A stretch of 64,000 nucleotides of DNA from Trichopus zeylanicus subsp. travancoricus (Eukaryota > Streptophyta > Magnoliopsida > Dioscoreales > Dioscoreaceae), in NCBI GenBank assembly GCA_005019695.1, contig RXID01014379.1:285040-349039 (forward strand), given 5' to 3'. A program made the translations under genes and the position numbers. The notes beneath the pieces are model-generated. The model saw only the letters and a program-made list of their open reading frames with translations. It was not told where the DNA came from and did no database searches. Below are positions 1-12,900 of this stretch, in pieces. Position 1 is the stretch's first letter. Each line of letters starts with the position of its first letter.

Positions 1-54
1 ATTTTTTTTAGACAGATACAGCCATCTGTAAATACTGTTTCCAAAATTACAAAA
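1..54. repeat. Tail of the preceding old-HOR copy (slot 56)
   Basis: The first bases match the last slot of the old HOR (gacagatacagccatctgta), which precedes the unit anchor at 5,600-5,670, 9,900-9,960, 15,440-15,500 and 21,115-21,175. The array therefore continues to the left of the window. Confidence 0.75.
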
Positions 55-439
55 GATAGAAATTAAAATTTTAGATACACAAACTTAAGTTTCTTTTTTA
101 GATAGATGTAACTATCTGTAAACACTATTTCAAATATTTTTAAAAAATAAAAATAAAATTTTATATACACATACTTAAGTTTACTTTTCTAGATAGATGT
201 AACTATCTAAGACACTATTTCAAATATTCTAGAAATTTAAAAATAAAATTTTTAATGCATAAACTTAAGTAAGCATTTCTCAGCAAATGCAACTCTCTGT
301 AAACATCATTTCAAATATTTCAGAAAATTAAAAATAAAATTTTGAATACACAAACCTAAGTTTCTTTTACCAGACTGATGTAACTGTCTATAAGCATAGC
401 TTCAAATATTTCAAGAAAATAAAATGTACAACTTTAAAT

Positions 440-2150
440 GCACATACTTAAGTTCACTTTTCATGTAGATGCAATAGTCTTTAAATAGTATTTTAGATAT
501 CACACATAAGTAAAATTTTAACTACACATACTTATTTTCACTTTTCCTACCCGATGCAATTATTTGTAAATATTATTTCAAATATTATAAAAAATAAAAC
601 AAAAGATTTCAAAAACATAGACATAATTTCTCTTTTCTAGATAGACCAACTATTTGTAAATAATATTTCAAATACTCCAAAAATAGAAAAAATAGAATTT
701 TCAACATAGACACTTTAGTTTGCTTTTTAGACAGATGTACCTAACTATGAACACCATTACAAAAATTTCAAAATAAAAAAAATAAAATTTTAAAACACAG
801 ACTTATGTTTGATTTTTTAAACAAATACAACTATCCGTAATATTGTTTCAAATATTTGGAAAAAATAAAAAATATAATCTAAAATATGTAAAATTAAGTT
901 TACTTTTCTAGACAGATGTAATTATCTATAAATACTATTTTTGATATTATAAAAATAGCTAATAAAATTTTAAACACAAAGAATTAAGTTTATTGTTTTA
1001 GATAGACATTGCTATTTGTAGACACCATTTTAAATATTCCAAAAAAGTACAATATAAAATTTTAAATACACGGACTTTAGTTCATTTATTTCAAATAGGC
1101 TACAACAGTTTGTAAACATTGATTCAAATATTTTAAAAAAATTAACCTTAATACACAGACTTAAGCTTCTTTTTCTAGATAGACACAACTTTCTGTGAAC
1201 ATCATTTCTTTTAAAGACATAGACTTAAGTTTGCTTTTCATGTAGATGTAATAGTCTTTTCTAGATAGACACAACTTAGGTTTTCTTGATAGATGCATAT
1301 TTAAGTTCACTTTTCATGTAGATGCAATAGTCTTTAAACACTATTTTAGATATCACAAAAAAGTAAAATTTTAACTATACAGACGTAGTTGTACTTTTCC
1401 TAACAGATGCAACTATCTGTAAATATTATTTTAAATATCCTAAAAGAGGAAGAAAAGATTTCAAATACATAGACATAAGTTCTATTTTTCAGACATACCA
1501 ACTATTTGTAAACAATATTTCAAATACCCTAAAAATATAAAAAATAGAATTTTCAACATAAACACTTTAGTTTGCCTTTTAGACGAACATACCTAACTAT
1601 GAACAACATTACAAAAATTTCAAAAAAAAAAAAAAAAAAATTTTTAAATTCATAGACTTAAGTTTGATTTTTTCGACAAATACAACTAGTCATAAATAAT
1701 AGTTTCATATATATGCAAGAAATAAAAAATAAAATTTTAAATATGCAAAATTAAGTTTGTTTTTCTAGACAGATGCAATTATCTATAGATACTATTTTTG
1801 ATATTTTGAAAATAAGTAATAAAATTTTAAACACAGAGAATTAAGTTCACTATTCTTGACATACCTGCTATTTGTAAATACTATTTTAAATCTTCCAAAG
1901 AAGTAAAATATAAAATCTTCAACACACAGACTTTAGTTTATTTTTTTCAAATAGAAACTACAATTTGTGAATACTAATTTAAATATTCTAAAAAAATAAA
2001 CTTTAATACATAGACTTAAGCTTACTTTTCTAGATCGATGTAACTTTCTGTGAACACCATTTCAAATATTCTAAAAAATAAAAAATAAAATTTTGAATAT
2101 AAAGACTTAATTCTTTTTCTAGATAGACACAGGAGTTTATAAACATTATT
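440..2150. repeat. Tandem duplication of about 860 bp (slots 5-14) in old HOR copy 1
   Basis: The motif agatatcaca occurs near 495 and 1355, ctaactatgaacacc near 740 and 1600, and the gaattaag/tgctatttgta monomer near 980 and 1840; each pair is about 860 bp apart. Other old-HOR copies carry this block once. The two halves are already diverged by many substitutions. At the join (about 1,200-1,300) there is a scrambled half-monomer mixing slots 14, 15 and 5. Confidence 0.8.
1622..1640. repeat. Long poly-A run in a monomer linker
   Basis: A run of about 19 A between fully recognisable monomer sequence, longer than the usual linker (4-8 A interrupted by T). A second run of about 16 A lies at about 15,859-15,874. 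Either microsatellite growth inside the linker or homopolymer length error. Confidence 0.7.
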
Positions 2151-3100
2151 TCAAATTTTTTTAAAAAAATAAAATTTTAAAGAGATAGACCTAAGTTTGC
2201 TTTTCTTGATAGATGCAACTATCCATAAACACTAATTTGAATATTCTAAAAAATGGAAAATAAAATTTTAAATACATAGACTTAAGTTTTATTTTCTAGA
2301 TAGAAATAACAACCTGTAAACACTATTTTAAATATTTTAAAAAATACAAAATAAAATATTAAATACACAGAGTCAATTTCACTTTTCCAAATAGATGTAA
2401 TGATTTGCAAATAAGATTCCAAATATAACAAGAAAATAATAATAATAATTTACATATAATACTTAAATTTATTTTTTTAGACTGACACTATTGTCGGTAA
2501 ATAATATTTGAAATATAACAAAAAAATAAAATAAAAATTTAAATATGCATACTTAAGTTCACTTTTTAAAATAGGCATAACTCTCTATAAATACAGTTTC
2601 AAATATTTTTTAAAAAAATTTAAATTTTAAATGCACAAATTTAAGTTTACCTTTTAAGAAATATGTAACTATTTATAAATACATCTTAGATATTCTAAAA
2701 GATAAATAATAAAATTTGTAATACATTGAATTAGGTTTTCTTTTCCATATAGAAGTAACATTTTATAAGCACCATCTAAAATATTTCAAAAAAAAACATA
2801 AAAATTTTAATATATAAAGACTTAAGTTTGCCTTTTTAGATAAACACAATAGTCAGCAAACACTATTTCTAATATTTAAAAAAATAAAAAAAAAATTTTA
2901 AATAGACAGACTTTAGTTAGCTTTTCAAAACAAACATAACTCTCCATAACACTATTTCAAATATTCTCAAAAGAAAAAATAAAATTTTAAGTACATATAC
3001 TTAAATTTGCTTTCTTTGACAAATGTAACTTTCTATAAACATAGCTTTAAATATTTTGAACCAATAAAAAAAATAAAATTTAAAATATACATACTTAAGT

Positions 3101-3136
3101 TTCCTTCTCTAGATAAGTTTCCTTCTCTAGATAAGC
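3101..3136. repeat. 18-bp tandem duplication inside one monomer
   Basis: The segment gtttccttctctagataa is present twice in direct succession in slot 25. The equivalent monomers near 7,700, 12,660, 18,310, 26,275 and 32,530 have it once. A small, recent slippage-type event private to copy 1. Confidence 0.85.
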
Positions 3137-5673
3137 ATAACTATCAGTAGACACCATTTTAAATATTCTAAAAAAGTAAAAAATAAAAATTTAAACATAT
3201 AAACCTAAGTTTGCTTTTCTCAATAGATGCAACTATCTGTAAATAATATTTCAAATATTTTGAGCAAATAAAAAAAATAAAATTTTTAGTACACAGACTT
3301 AAATTTGTTTTTCCCAATAAATGCATCTATCTATAAATATTAATTTAAATATTATAAAAAAATAACATTTCAAATGCACATACTTAAGTTTGCCTTGTGA
3401 ATGGATGTAACTATTTGTGAACAATATTTCAAATATTCTAAAAAAATAAAAAACTAAATATACAGACTTAAGTTTACTTTTTCTAGATTGATACAACTAT
3501 CTATAAGCAATATTTCAAATATTCAAAAATAATAAAAAAATAAAATATTAGATATAGAGACTTAAGTTCACCTTTCTATAGAGATGCAACTATCTTTGAA
3601 CATATTCAAAAGAAATAGGAAAAAGTTCAATGTAAATATTTAAGTTTATTTTGTTAGACAGATACAATTGTGCATAAACACCATTTCAAATATTCTAAAA
3701 AATAAAAAAATAAAACTTTAAATGCACATACCTAAGCTCGCATTTCATGATAGATGTAATAGTCTTGAAACACTAGTTTGGATATTCCCAAAAAAGTAAC
3801 ATTTAAAATACACAAACTTGCTTTCGCTTTTCCAAATAGACATAAAGACTTATGTTTGATTTTTTAGACAAATGCAAGAGTATGTAAAATTATTTCAAAT
3901 ATTTTGGAAAATGACAAATAAAATATTAGATACACAAACTTAATTTTACTTTCTTCACACAGATATAAACATCTATAAACACTGCTTGAAATATTTCAAA
4001 AAGATAAAAAATAAAATTTTATAGACACAAACATAAGTTTATTTTTCTAGATAGACATACCCTTTTGTAAACTCCATTTCAAATATTTTAAAAATATGAA
4101 ATATGAAAATTTAAATACACAGACTTTAGCTCACTTTTTCAGATAGATGCAACAGTCTTTAAACACTATTTCAAATATTTTAAAAAAATAAATTAGAATT
4201 CTTAATGCACATATTGTAGTTTGGTTTTTCCGATAGATGTAGCTATTTATAAACATCATCTTAAATATTACAAAAAATAAAAAATAAAATTTTCAACACA
4301 CAGACTTAATTTTATTTTCTAGATAGATGCACAGTTTATAAACTATATTTTATACAGATATAAGTTTGCTTTTTGACATAGATGCAACAATTTGTACACA
4401 TTATTCAAATAGTTTTAAAAAATAGAAAATAAAATATTAAATACACAAACTCAATTTTGCCTTTTCAAACAGATGTAATTATCTATAAACACTATTTTAT
4501 ACATACTAAAAAAGAATAAAATTTTTAATGCACAACATAGATTTATTTTTCCAAACTGAAGCAATTGCTCCTAAATAGCATTTCATATATTTAAAAAAAT
4601 AAAAAAAATTTAAATATATATACTTAAGTTTGGTTATCCAGATAGACATAACTATCTCAAAACACCATTTGAAATATTTTAAAAAAATAATATTTTAAAT
4701 ACATATGCCAAAGTCCACTTTTCTAGATTGACGTAACTATCCATAAACACTATTTCAAATATTTGAAAAAAATAAAAAATAAAATTTTAAATACACAAAT
4801 TTAGACATACTTTTTTAAACAAATGTAATTATCTATAGACACCATTTCAAATCTTATAAAAAATAAAAAAATACATATTATATATATAGACTTAATTTTA
4901 CTTTTATAGATAGATGTAAGAGTCTATAAATACTATTTCAAATATTTCACAAAAGTATTTTAAATATAGATACATAGGTTTCCTTTTCTTCAGCATATAA
5001 CTGTTCATCAATACCATTCAAATATTCCAACAAAAATTAAAAAATCAAATTTTAAATACACAAACCTAAGGTCACTTTTCAAGATAGGTGTAACAGTCTA
5101 TAAATACCATTTCAACTATTCTAAAAAAATAGAAAATAAGGTATTAAAACCATAGACTTAATTTTGTTTTTTTAAATAGTTGTAATTATTTGCAAACACT
5201 ATTTCAAACATGACAAAAGAAGAAATAATAAAATATAAAATGCAAGACTCAAATTTGTCTCTTTAGAAATAAGCAACTATCAGTAACTACTATTTTAAAT
5301 GTTTTAACAAAAGAAAAATAAAATTTTAAATATATAAACATAAGTTTACTTTTCCAGACAAATATAACAATCTATAAACACCACTTTAAATATTTAAAAA
5401 AATAAAAATTAAAATTTTAAATAGCATGCTTAAGTTTACTTTAATAGATAAATGTGACTTTTTGCAAACACCACTAAAAATATTTTAAAAGAATAAAAAA
5501 AAAAATTTTAAGTACATAGACTTAAGTTTGCTTTACTACATAGACACAACTCTACATAAATATCATTTCAAATATTTGAAAAAGATAAAAAATAAAATTT
5601 TCAATTCGGAGATTTAAATTTATTTTTTAGACAGATGCAGACATCTGTAAATACTGTTTCAAATATTTCAAAA

Positions 5674-8600
5674 GATAGAAATTAAAATTTTACATGGCAC
5701 AAACTTAAGTTTATTTTTTAGATAGATGTAACTATCTTTAAACATTATTCAAATATTTTAAAACAATAAATATTAAATATTAAATACACATACTTAACAC
5801 AACTATCAATAGACACCATTTCTAATATTTGAAAAAATTTTTAAAAAAATTTTTAATGCATAAACTTAAGTAAGCATTTCCCAACAAATGCACATACTTA
5901 AGTCCACTTTTGTATAGATACAACAGTCTTTAAACACCATTTTAGATATCACACAAAAGAAAAATTTTAACTACATAGACTTAGTTTTGCATTTCCTAAC
6001 AGATGCAACTATATATAACAATTATTTCAAATATCCTAAAAAAAATAGAGCAAAAGATTTCAAATGCATAGACATAAGTTCCCATTTCCAGACATACCAA
6101 TTATTTATAAACAATATTTCAAATACTCTAAAAATATAAAAAATAGAATTTTCAATACAGACACTTAGGTTCACTTTTCAGACAGACGTACCTAGCTATG
6201 AACACCATTACAAAAATTTCAAAAAATAAAAAAATAAGTTTTCAAATACATAGACTTAAGTTTAATTTTTTAGAAAAATACAACCATCTGCAAATACCAT
6301 TACAAATATTAAAAAATAAAAAATAAAATTTTAAATATGTAAAATTAAATTTGCTTTTTTAGATAGACGCAACTATATACAAATACAGATTTCGATGTTG
6401 TAAAAAATAAATAATAAATTTTTAAACAGAAAGAATTAAGTTCACTGCTCCAAACAGAGACTTCTATTTGTAAACACCATTTTAAATATTCCAAAAAAGT
6501 AAAATATAAAATTTTAAAAACATGGCCTTTAGTTCATTTTTTCCAAACAAATGCAATAGTTTATAAACACTGATTCAAATATTCTAAAAAACTAAAACTT
6601 TAATACACAAACATAAGCTTATTTCTCTAGATAGACGCAACTTTTCGTGATACTATTTCAAATAGTCTAAAAATAAGAAATAAAATTTTGAATTTAAAGA
6701 CTTAATTTCTTTTTCTAGATAAACACAAGAGTTTATAAACATAAATTCAAATTTTCTTTCAAATTTTCTTTAAAAAATAAAAATTTAAAGACATAGACTT
6801 AAGTTTGCTTTTCCTTATAGATGCAACTATTCATAAGCACCAATTTGAATATTCTAGAAAATAAAAAATAAAATTTTAAATACACAAACTTAAGTTTATC
6901 TTTTAGATAGAAACAACAATCTGTAAACACTATCTCAAATATTTTAAAAAAATAGAAAATAAAATATTAAATACATAGAGTCAATTTTACTTTTCTAGAT
7001 AGATGTAATTATTTGCAAATACGCTTCCAAATATACCAAATAAAATAATAAAATTTTAAATATAATACTTAGATTTATTTTTTTAGATAGATGCAATTAT
7101 CGATAAATACTATTTCAAATATATCAAATAAAAAATAAAATTATAAATACACATACTTAAGTTCACTTTTTCACATAGACAAGTAAATAAAATTTCAAAT
7201 ATTTTTTAAAAAATAAAAAATTAAATTTTAAATGCACATATTTAAGTCTACATTTTTAAAAATATATATCTATTTGTAAATACATCTTAGATATTCTAAA
7301 AGATAAATGATAAAATTTATAATACACATAGTTAGGTTTTCTTTTCCATACAGAAGTAAAAGTTTGTAAGTACCATCTAAAATATTTCAAAAAAATAAAA
7401 TATAAAATTTCAAAAGTTAGAGACTTAAGTTCACCTTTGTAGATAGACAGGATAGTCAACAAACACCGTTTCCAATATTTAAAAAATAAAAAAATAAAAT
7501 TTTATATAGATAGACTTTAGTTAGCTTTTCAAAATAGACATAACTCTTCATAACACTATTTCAAATATTCTAAGAAGAAAAAATAAAATTTTAAATATAC
7601 TCACTTAATTTTGTGTTTTTTTTGTTATATGTAACTTTCTATAGACACAGCATCAAATATTTTGAACTAATAAAAAATAAATTTCTTAAATACACATACT
7701 TAAGTTTGCTTCTCTAGATAAGCATAACTGTCTATAGATACCATTTTAAATATTCTAAAAAAGTAAAAAATAAAATTTCAAATGTATAGACCTAAGTTGG
7801 CTTTTCTCAATAGATGCAACTATATGTAAATAATATTTCAAATATTTTAAGAAAGTAAAAAATAATTTTTTGTAATACACAGACTTAAATTTGCTTTTCC
7901 CAATAAATGCATCTATCTATAAATACCAGTTTAAATATTCTAAAAAGTAACATTTCAAATGTGTAGACTTAAGTATGCCTTGTAAATGGATGCAACTGTC
8001 TGTGAGTACTATTTCAAATATTCTAAAAAAAACTAAATACACATACTTAAGTTTACCTTCCTAGATCGACCTTTCTAGATATATGCAACTATCTGTGAAT
8101 ACCATTGCAAATATTCGAAAAAAATCGAAAATGTTAAATACAAAGTTTTAAGTTCATTTTTTCAAACAAATACAATTGTGTGTAAACAATATTTTGAATA
8201 TTCTAAAAAATAAAAAAACAAAACTTTAAATGTACATACTTTAGCTCACATTTCACGATAGATGTAATAGTCCTTAAATACTGGTTTGGAAATTCTAAAA
8301 AAATTGGACATAATTTTAAAATACAAACTTACTTTCACTTTTCCAAATGGACATTATTGTCTATTAATAATATTTCAAATATTTAAAAAAAAAATTTAAA
8401 ATACACAAACTTCAGTTCACTTTTCTTAAGAGACACAATTGCCTATAAACACTATATAGAAAAAAGTCTTTAAATATAGAGACTTAAGTTTATTTTTTAG
8501 ACAAACTAAATTTAAAATATACAGACATAAGTTTGATTTTCCAAACAAATACAACTGTACATAAATACTATTTCAAATATTTTGAAAAGATAATAAATAA

Positions 8601-9962
8601 AATAATAGATACACAAACTTAATTTTGCTTTCTTGCACTAATATAAACATTTATAAACACTACCTGAAATACCTTAAGAAAATAAAAAACAAAATTTTAA
8701 AGACATTGACAAAAGTTTGTTTGTTTAGATAGACATCCCTTCTATAAACTCCATTTCAAAGGATTTAAAAATATAAATTATAAAATTTTAAATTCCTAGA
8801 CTTTAGCTCACTTTTTAAATATTTTAAATTCACAATCTGTAAATACCATTTTAAATATTATAAAAAAATAAAATAAAATTATTAATGCATAGACTATAGT
8901 TTAATTTTTCAAACAGATGTAGCTATTTGTAAACATCATTTTAAATATTAGAAAAATAAAACTTTCAACACACAGACTTAATTTAACTTTTTAGATCTAT
9001 ATTTCAAATATTTTAAAAAATAAAAAATAAAAAATTAAATACATAGACATAAGTTTTCTTTTCAAAATAGATGTAATAGTTTGTAAATATTATTTTAAAT
9101 ATTTTAGAAAAATAAAAAATAAAATATTAAATACACATACTAAATTTTTCCTTTTGAAACATATGTAATTATCCATAAATACTATTTCATACATATTTAC
9201 TTTTACAGATAAACACAAGAGTCTATAAAAATCATTTCAAATATTTCACAAAAATATTTTAAATATAAAGGCCTAGGTTTTCTTTTTCTGAGGATGTAGC
9301 TGTTCATCAATACCATTTAAAATATTCCTAGAAAAATAAAAAAATAAAATTTCAAATACACAGACCTAAGATCACTTTTCAAGATAGATGTAATAGTCTA
9401 TAAATATCATTTCAAGCATTCCAAAAAAATAGAAAATAAAGTATTAAATATATAGACTTAATTTTGCTTTCCTAAACTACTATAATTACCTATAAGCACT
9501 ATTTCAAATATGATGAAAAAGGAAATAATAAAATTTAAAATACAAGACTCAAATTTGTGCTTTTAGAAACAAGCAATTGTTAGTAAATACTATTTCAAAT
9601 ATTTTTAAAAAATAAATATAAAATTTTAAATATATAGATTTAAGTTTGCTTTTCTAGATTGATGTAACTATCTATAAACATCATTTTAAGTATTTAAAAA
9701 AATAAAATAAAAAATTTTAAATACACATGCTTAAGTTTACTTTACCAGACAGACGTAACTATTTGTAAGCGCCACTTAAAATATTTTAAAAGAATAAAAA
9801 ATAAAATTTTAAATACATAGACTTAATTTTTTTTTCCACACAAATGTAAATATCATTTCAAATATTTGGAAAAGATAAAAATAAAATTTTGGATACATAG
9901 GATTAAAATTAATTTTTTAGACAAATATAGCCATATGTAAATATTGTTTCAAATATTTTAAA
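5674..9962. repeat. Old HOR copy 2 (4289 bp), shortened
   Basis: Same slot order as copy 1 but with losses: slots 2-5 are compressed near 5,790-5,910 (a slot-3 monomer, aagtaagcatttcccaac, runs straight into slot 5), and slots 44-47 are missing at about 9,180, where slot 43 joins slot 48. Slots 33-36, partly lost in copy 1, are intact at 8,330-8,600. The slot 10 monomer at about 6,380 (aatacagatttcgatg) is the closest by eye to the joint monomer of the 822-bp unit. Confidence 0.78.
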
Positions 9963-12900
9963 ATATAGAAATTAAAATTTTAGACATGCAAACTTAGGTT
10001 TGTTTTCTAGATAGATGTAGTTGTTAATAAAGACCATTACAAATATTCCAAAACAATAAAAATCAAAACTCTAAATAGGTAGAACTAATTTTGCTTTTTC
10101 TAGGTGAACACAAATATGTATAAATATCCTCTCAAATGTTTCACAAAAAAAATTAATTTTATAGACTTATGTTCGCTTTATCAGATAGATGCAAATCTAT
10201 AAATACCATTTAGATATTCCAAATAAAATAAAAATTAAAATTATAAATACAAAGACTTAAGTTCACTTTTCTAGACAAAGACAACTATCTGTAAACACCA
10301 TTTAAAATAATTTGAAAAATAAAATTCTAAATATAGAGACTTAAATTCACATTTTTGGCAGTAACAACTGTCTACTAACAGCATTTCAAATATAGAATAA
10401 AAATAAAAAATAAAATTCTAAATACAGAGACTTGAGTTTACTTTTCCCAACAGATGCAACTGTCTATAAATACCATCTCAAATATTCTTAAAAATAAAAC
10501 TTGAAGTACATAAGCCTAAGATTACTTTTCCAAGTAGACGTAATTATTTATAAATAGCATTTCAAATATTTTTTAAAAATACAAAATAAAAGTTTAAATA
10601 CACAGACCTAAGTTTGCTTTTCTATGTAAATACAACTATTTATAAATACTATTTTAAATATTTCTAAAAAAGGAAAAAATAGAATTATAAAGGCACATAT
10701 TTAAGTTTGCTTTTTGAATAGACGTAAATGTCTATAAACACTATTTAGGTTATTTTTAAAAAATAAAATTTAAATGTACATATTCAAGTTCTTTTTCCAG
10801 ATAAGCATAACTTTCTATGAACATTGTTTCAAATATGTTAAAAAGGTAAAAAATTAAATTTAAAATATATAGACCTAAATTCAATTTTTCAGACAGATGT
10901 AATTACTTGTAAATTCTATTTCAAATATTTCAAAAAATAAAAAATAAAATTTTAAATACAAAGACTTGAGTTTATTTTTCTAGATAAACACAACTCTCTA
11001 AGTTCACTTTTCATGCAAATGCAACAATCTTTAAACACCATTTTAGATATCACACAAAAGCAAAAGTTTAACTACACAGACTTAGTTTTGCTTTTCCTAA
11101 CGGATGCAACTATCTGTAAATATTATTTCAAATATCCTGAGAAAATAGAACAAAAGATTTCAAATATATAGACATAAGTTTCCTTTTCTAGACAGACCAA
11201 CTGTTTATAAATTTTTTTTCCAATACTCTAAAAATATAAAATATAGAACATTTAACACTGACACATAAGTTCGCTTTTTAGACGAATGTACCTAAAAATT
11301 TCAGAAAAATAAAAAATAAATTTTAAATACACAAACTTAAGTTTAATCTTTTATACAATTACAACTATCTATAAATACCATTTCAAATATACAACAAAAA
11401 TAAAAAATAAAATTGTAAATATGTAAAATTAATTTTGATTTTTTAGATAGACGCAACTATCTATAAATAATATTTTGATACTTTGAAAAATAAGTAATAA
11501 ATTTTGAAAGCAAAGAATTAAGTTTACTATTCTAGACAAACACTGCTATTTGTAAACACCATTCTAAATATTTCAAAAAAATAAAATAAAAAATTTTATA
11601 TACATGAACTTTAGTTTATTTTTTTCAAACAGACATAACAGTTTGTAAACATTGATTCAAATATTTAAAAAATAAAATTTTAATAACATACTTAAGCTTA
11701 TTCTTCTAGATAGACACAATTTTCGGTACACACCATTTTAAATATTCTAAAAAATAAAAAATAAAATTTTAAATATAAAGACTTTTTTCCCCTAGATAGA
11801 AGCAAGAGTTTATAAACATCATTTCAAAATCTTAAAAAAATAAAATTTTAAAGACATAGACTTAAGTTTGCTTTTGCTGATAGACACAATTGTCCATAAA
11901 CACCGATTCAAATATTATAAAAAATAAAAAAAATAAAATATTAAATATACAGAGTTAATTTTACTTTTTGAGATAAATGAAATTATTTGCAAATATGATT
12001 TCGGATATACCAAAAAAATGAATAATAAAATTTCAAATATAATACTTAAATGTATTGTTTCAAACACATGCAATTATCAGTAAATACTATTTCAAATATA
12101 TCAAAAAATAAAATTTTAAATATACATACTTAAGTTCACTTTTGTATATAGACATAACTCTTTGTAAATATAGTTTCAAATATTTTAAAAAAAGAAAAAA
12201 TAAATTTTAAACACACAGGTTTAATTTTACCTTTTTAGAAATATGTAGCTATTTATAAATACATCTTAGATATTTAAAAGATAGATAATAAAATTTGAAA
12301 TACATAGAATTAGGTTTTCTTTTCCATATCGAAGTGATAGTTTATAAGCACCATCTAAAATATTTTCAAAAATAAAACATAAAAATTTAAAAATATAGAG
12401 ATTTAAGTTTTCCTTTTTAGATGGATGCAACAGTCAGCAAATACCATTTCCAATATGTGACAAAATAAATAAATAAATTTTAAATAGATAGACTTTAGTT
12501 AGCTTTTCAAAATGGACATAACTCTCCATAACACTATTTCAAATATTCTAAAAAAAATAAAATTTTAAATACACATACATATATATGCTTTTTTTGACAA
12601 ATATAAAGCTTCAAATATTTTGAACTAATAAAAAATAAATTTTTAAATACACATACTTAAGTTTGCTTCTCTAGACAAGCATAAGTATCTATAAACACCA
12701 TTTTAAATATTCTAAAAAAGTAAAAATAAAATTTTAAATGTATAAACCTAAGTTGGCCTTTCTCAACTAATGTAACTATCTGTAAATAATATTTTAAATA
12801 TTTTGAGAAAGTAAAAAAAATAAAATTTCTAATATATAGACTTAAATTTACTTTTCCCAATAAACACATCTATCTATAAATACCATTTTAAATATTCCAA

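Larger units (their letters stand above)
55..5673. repeat. Old HOR copy 1 (5619 bp), with internal duplication
   Basis: Runs through slots 1-56 in order. A block of slots 5-14 is present twice (about 440-1290 and 1290-2150), which accounts for the extra length over about 4.9 kb. Around 3830-3860 one monomer joins another so that two to three slots (34-35 and part of 33) present in other copies are missing. Slots 10-20 at about 1,790-2,640 are homologous to the 822-bp unit of the right half. Confidence 0.8.
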
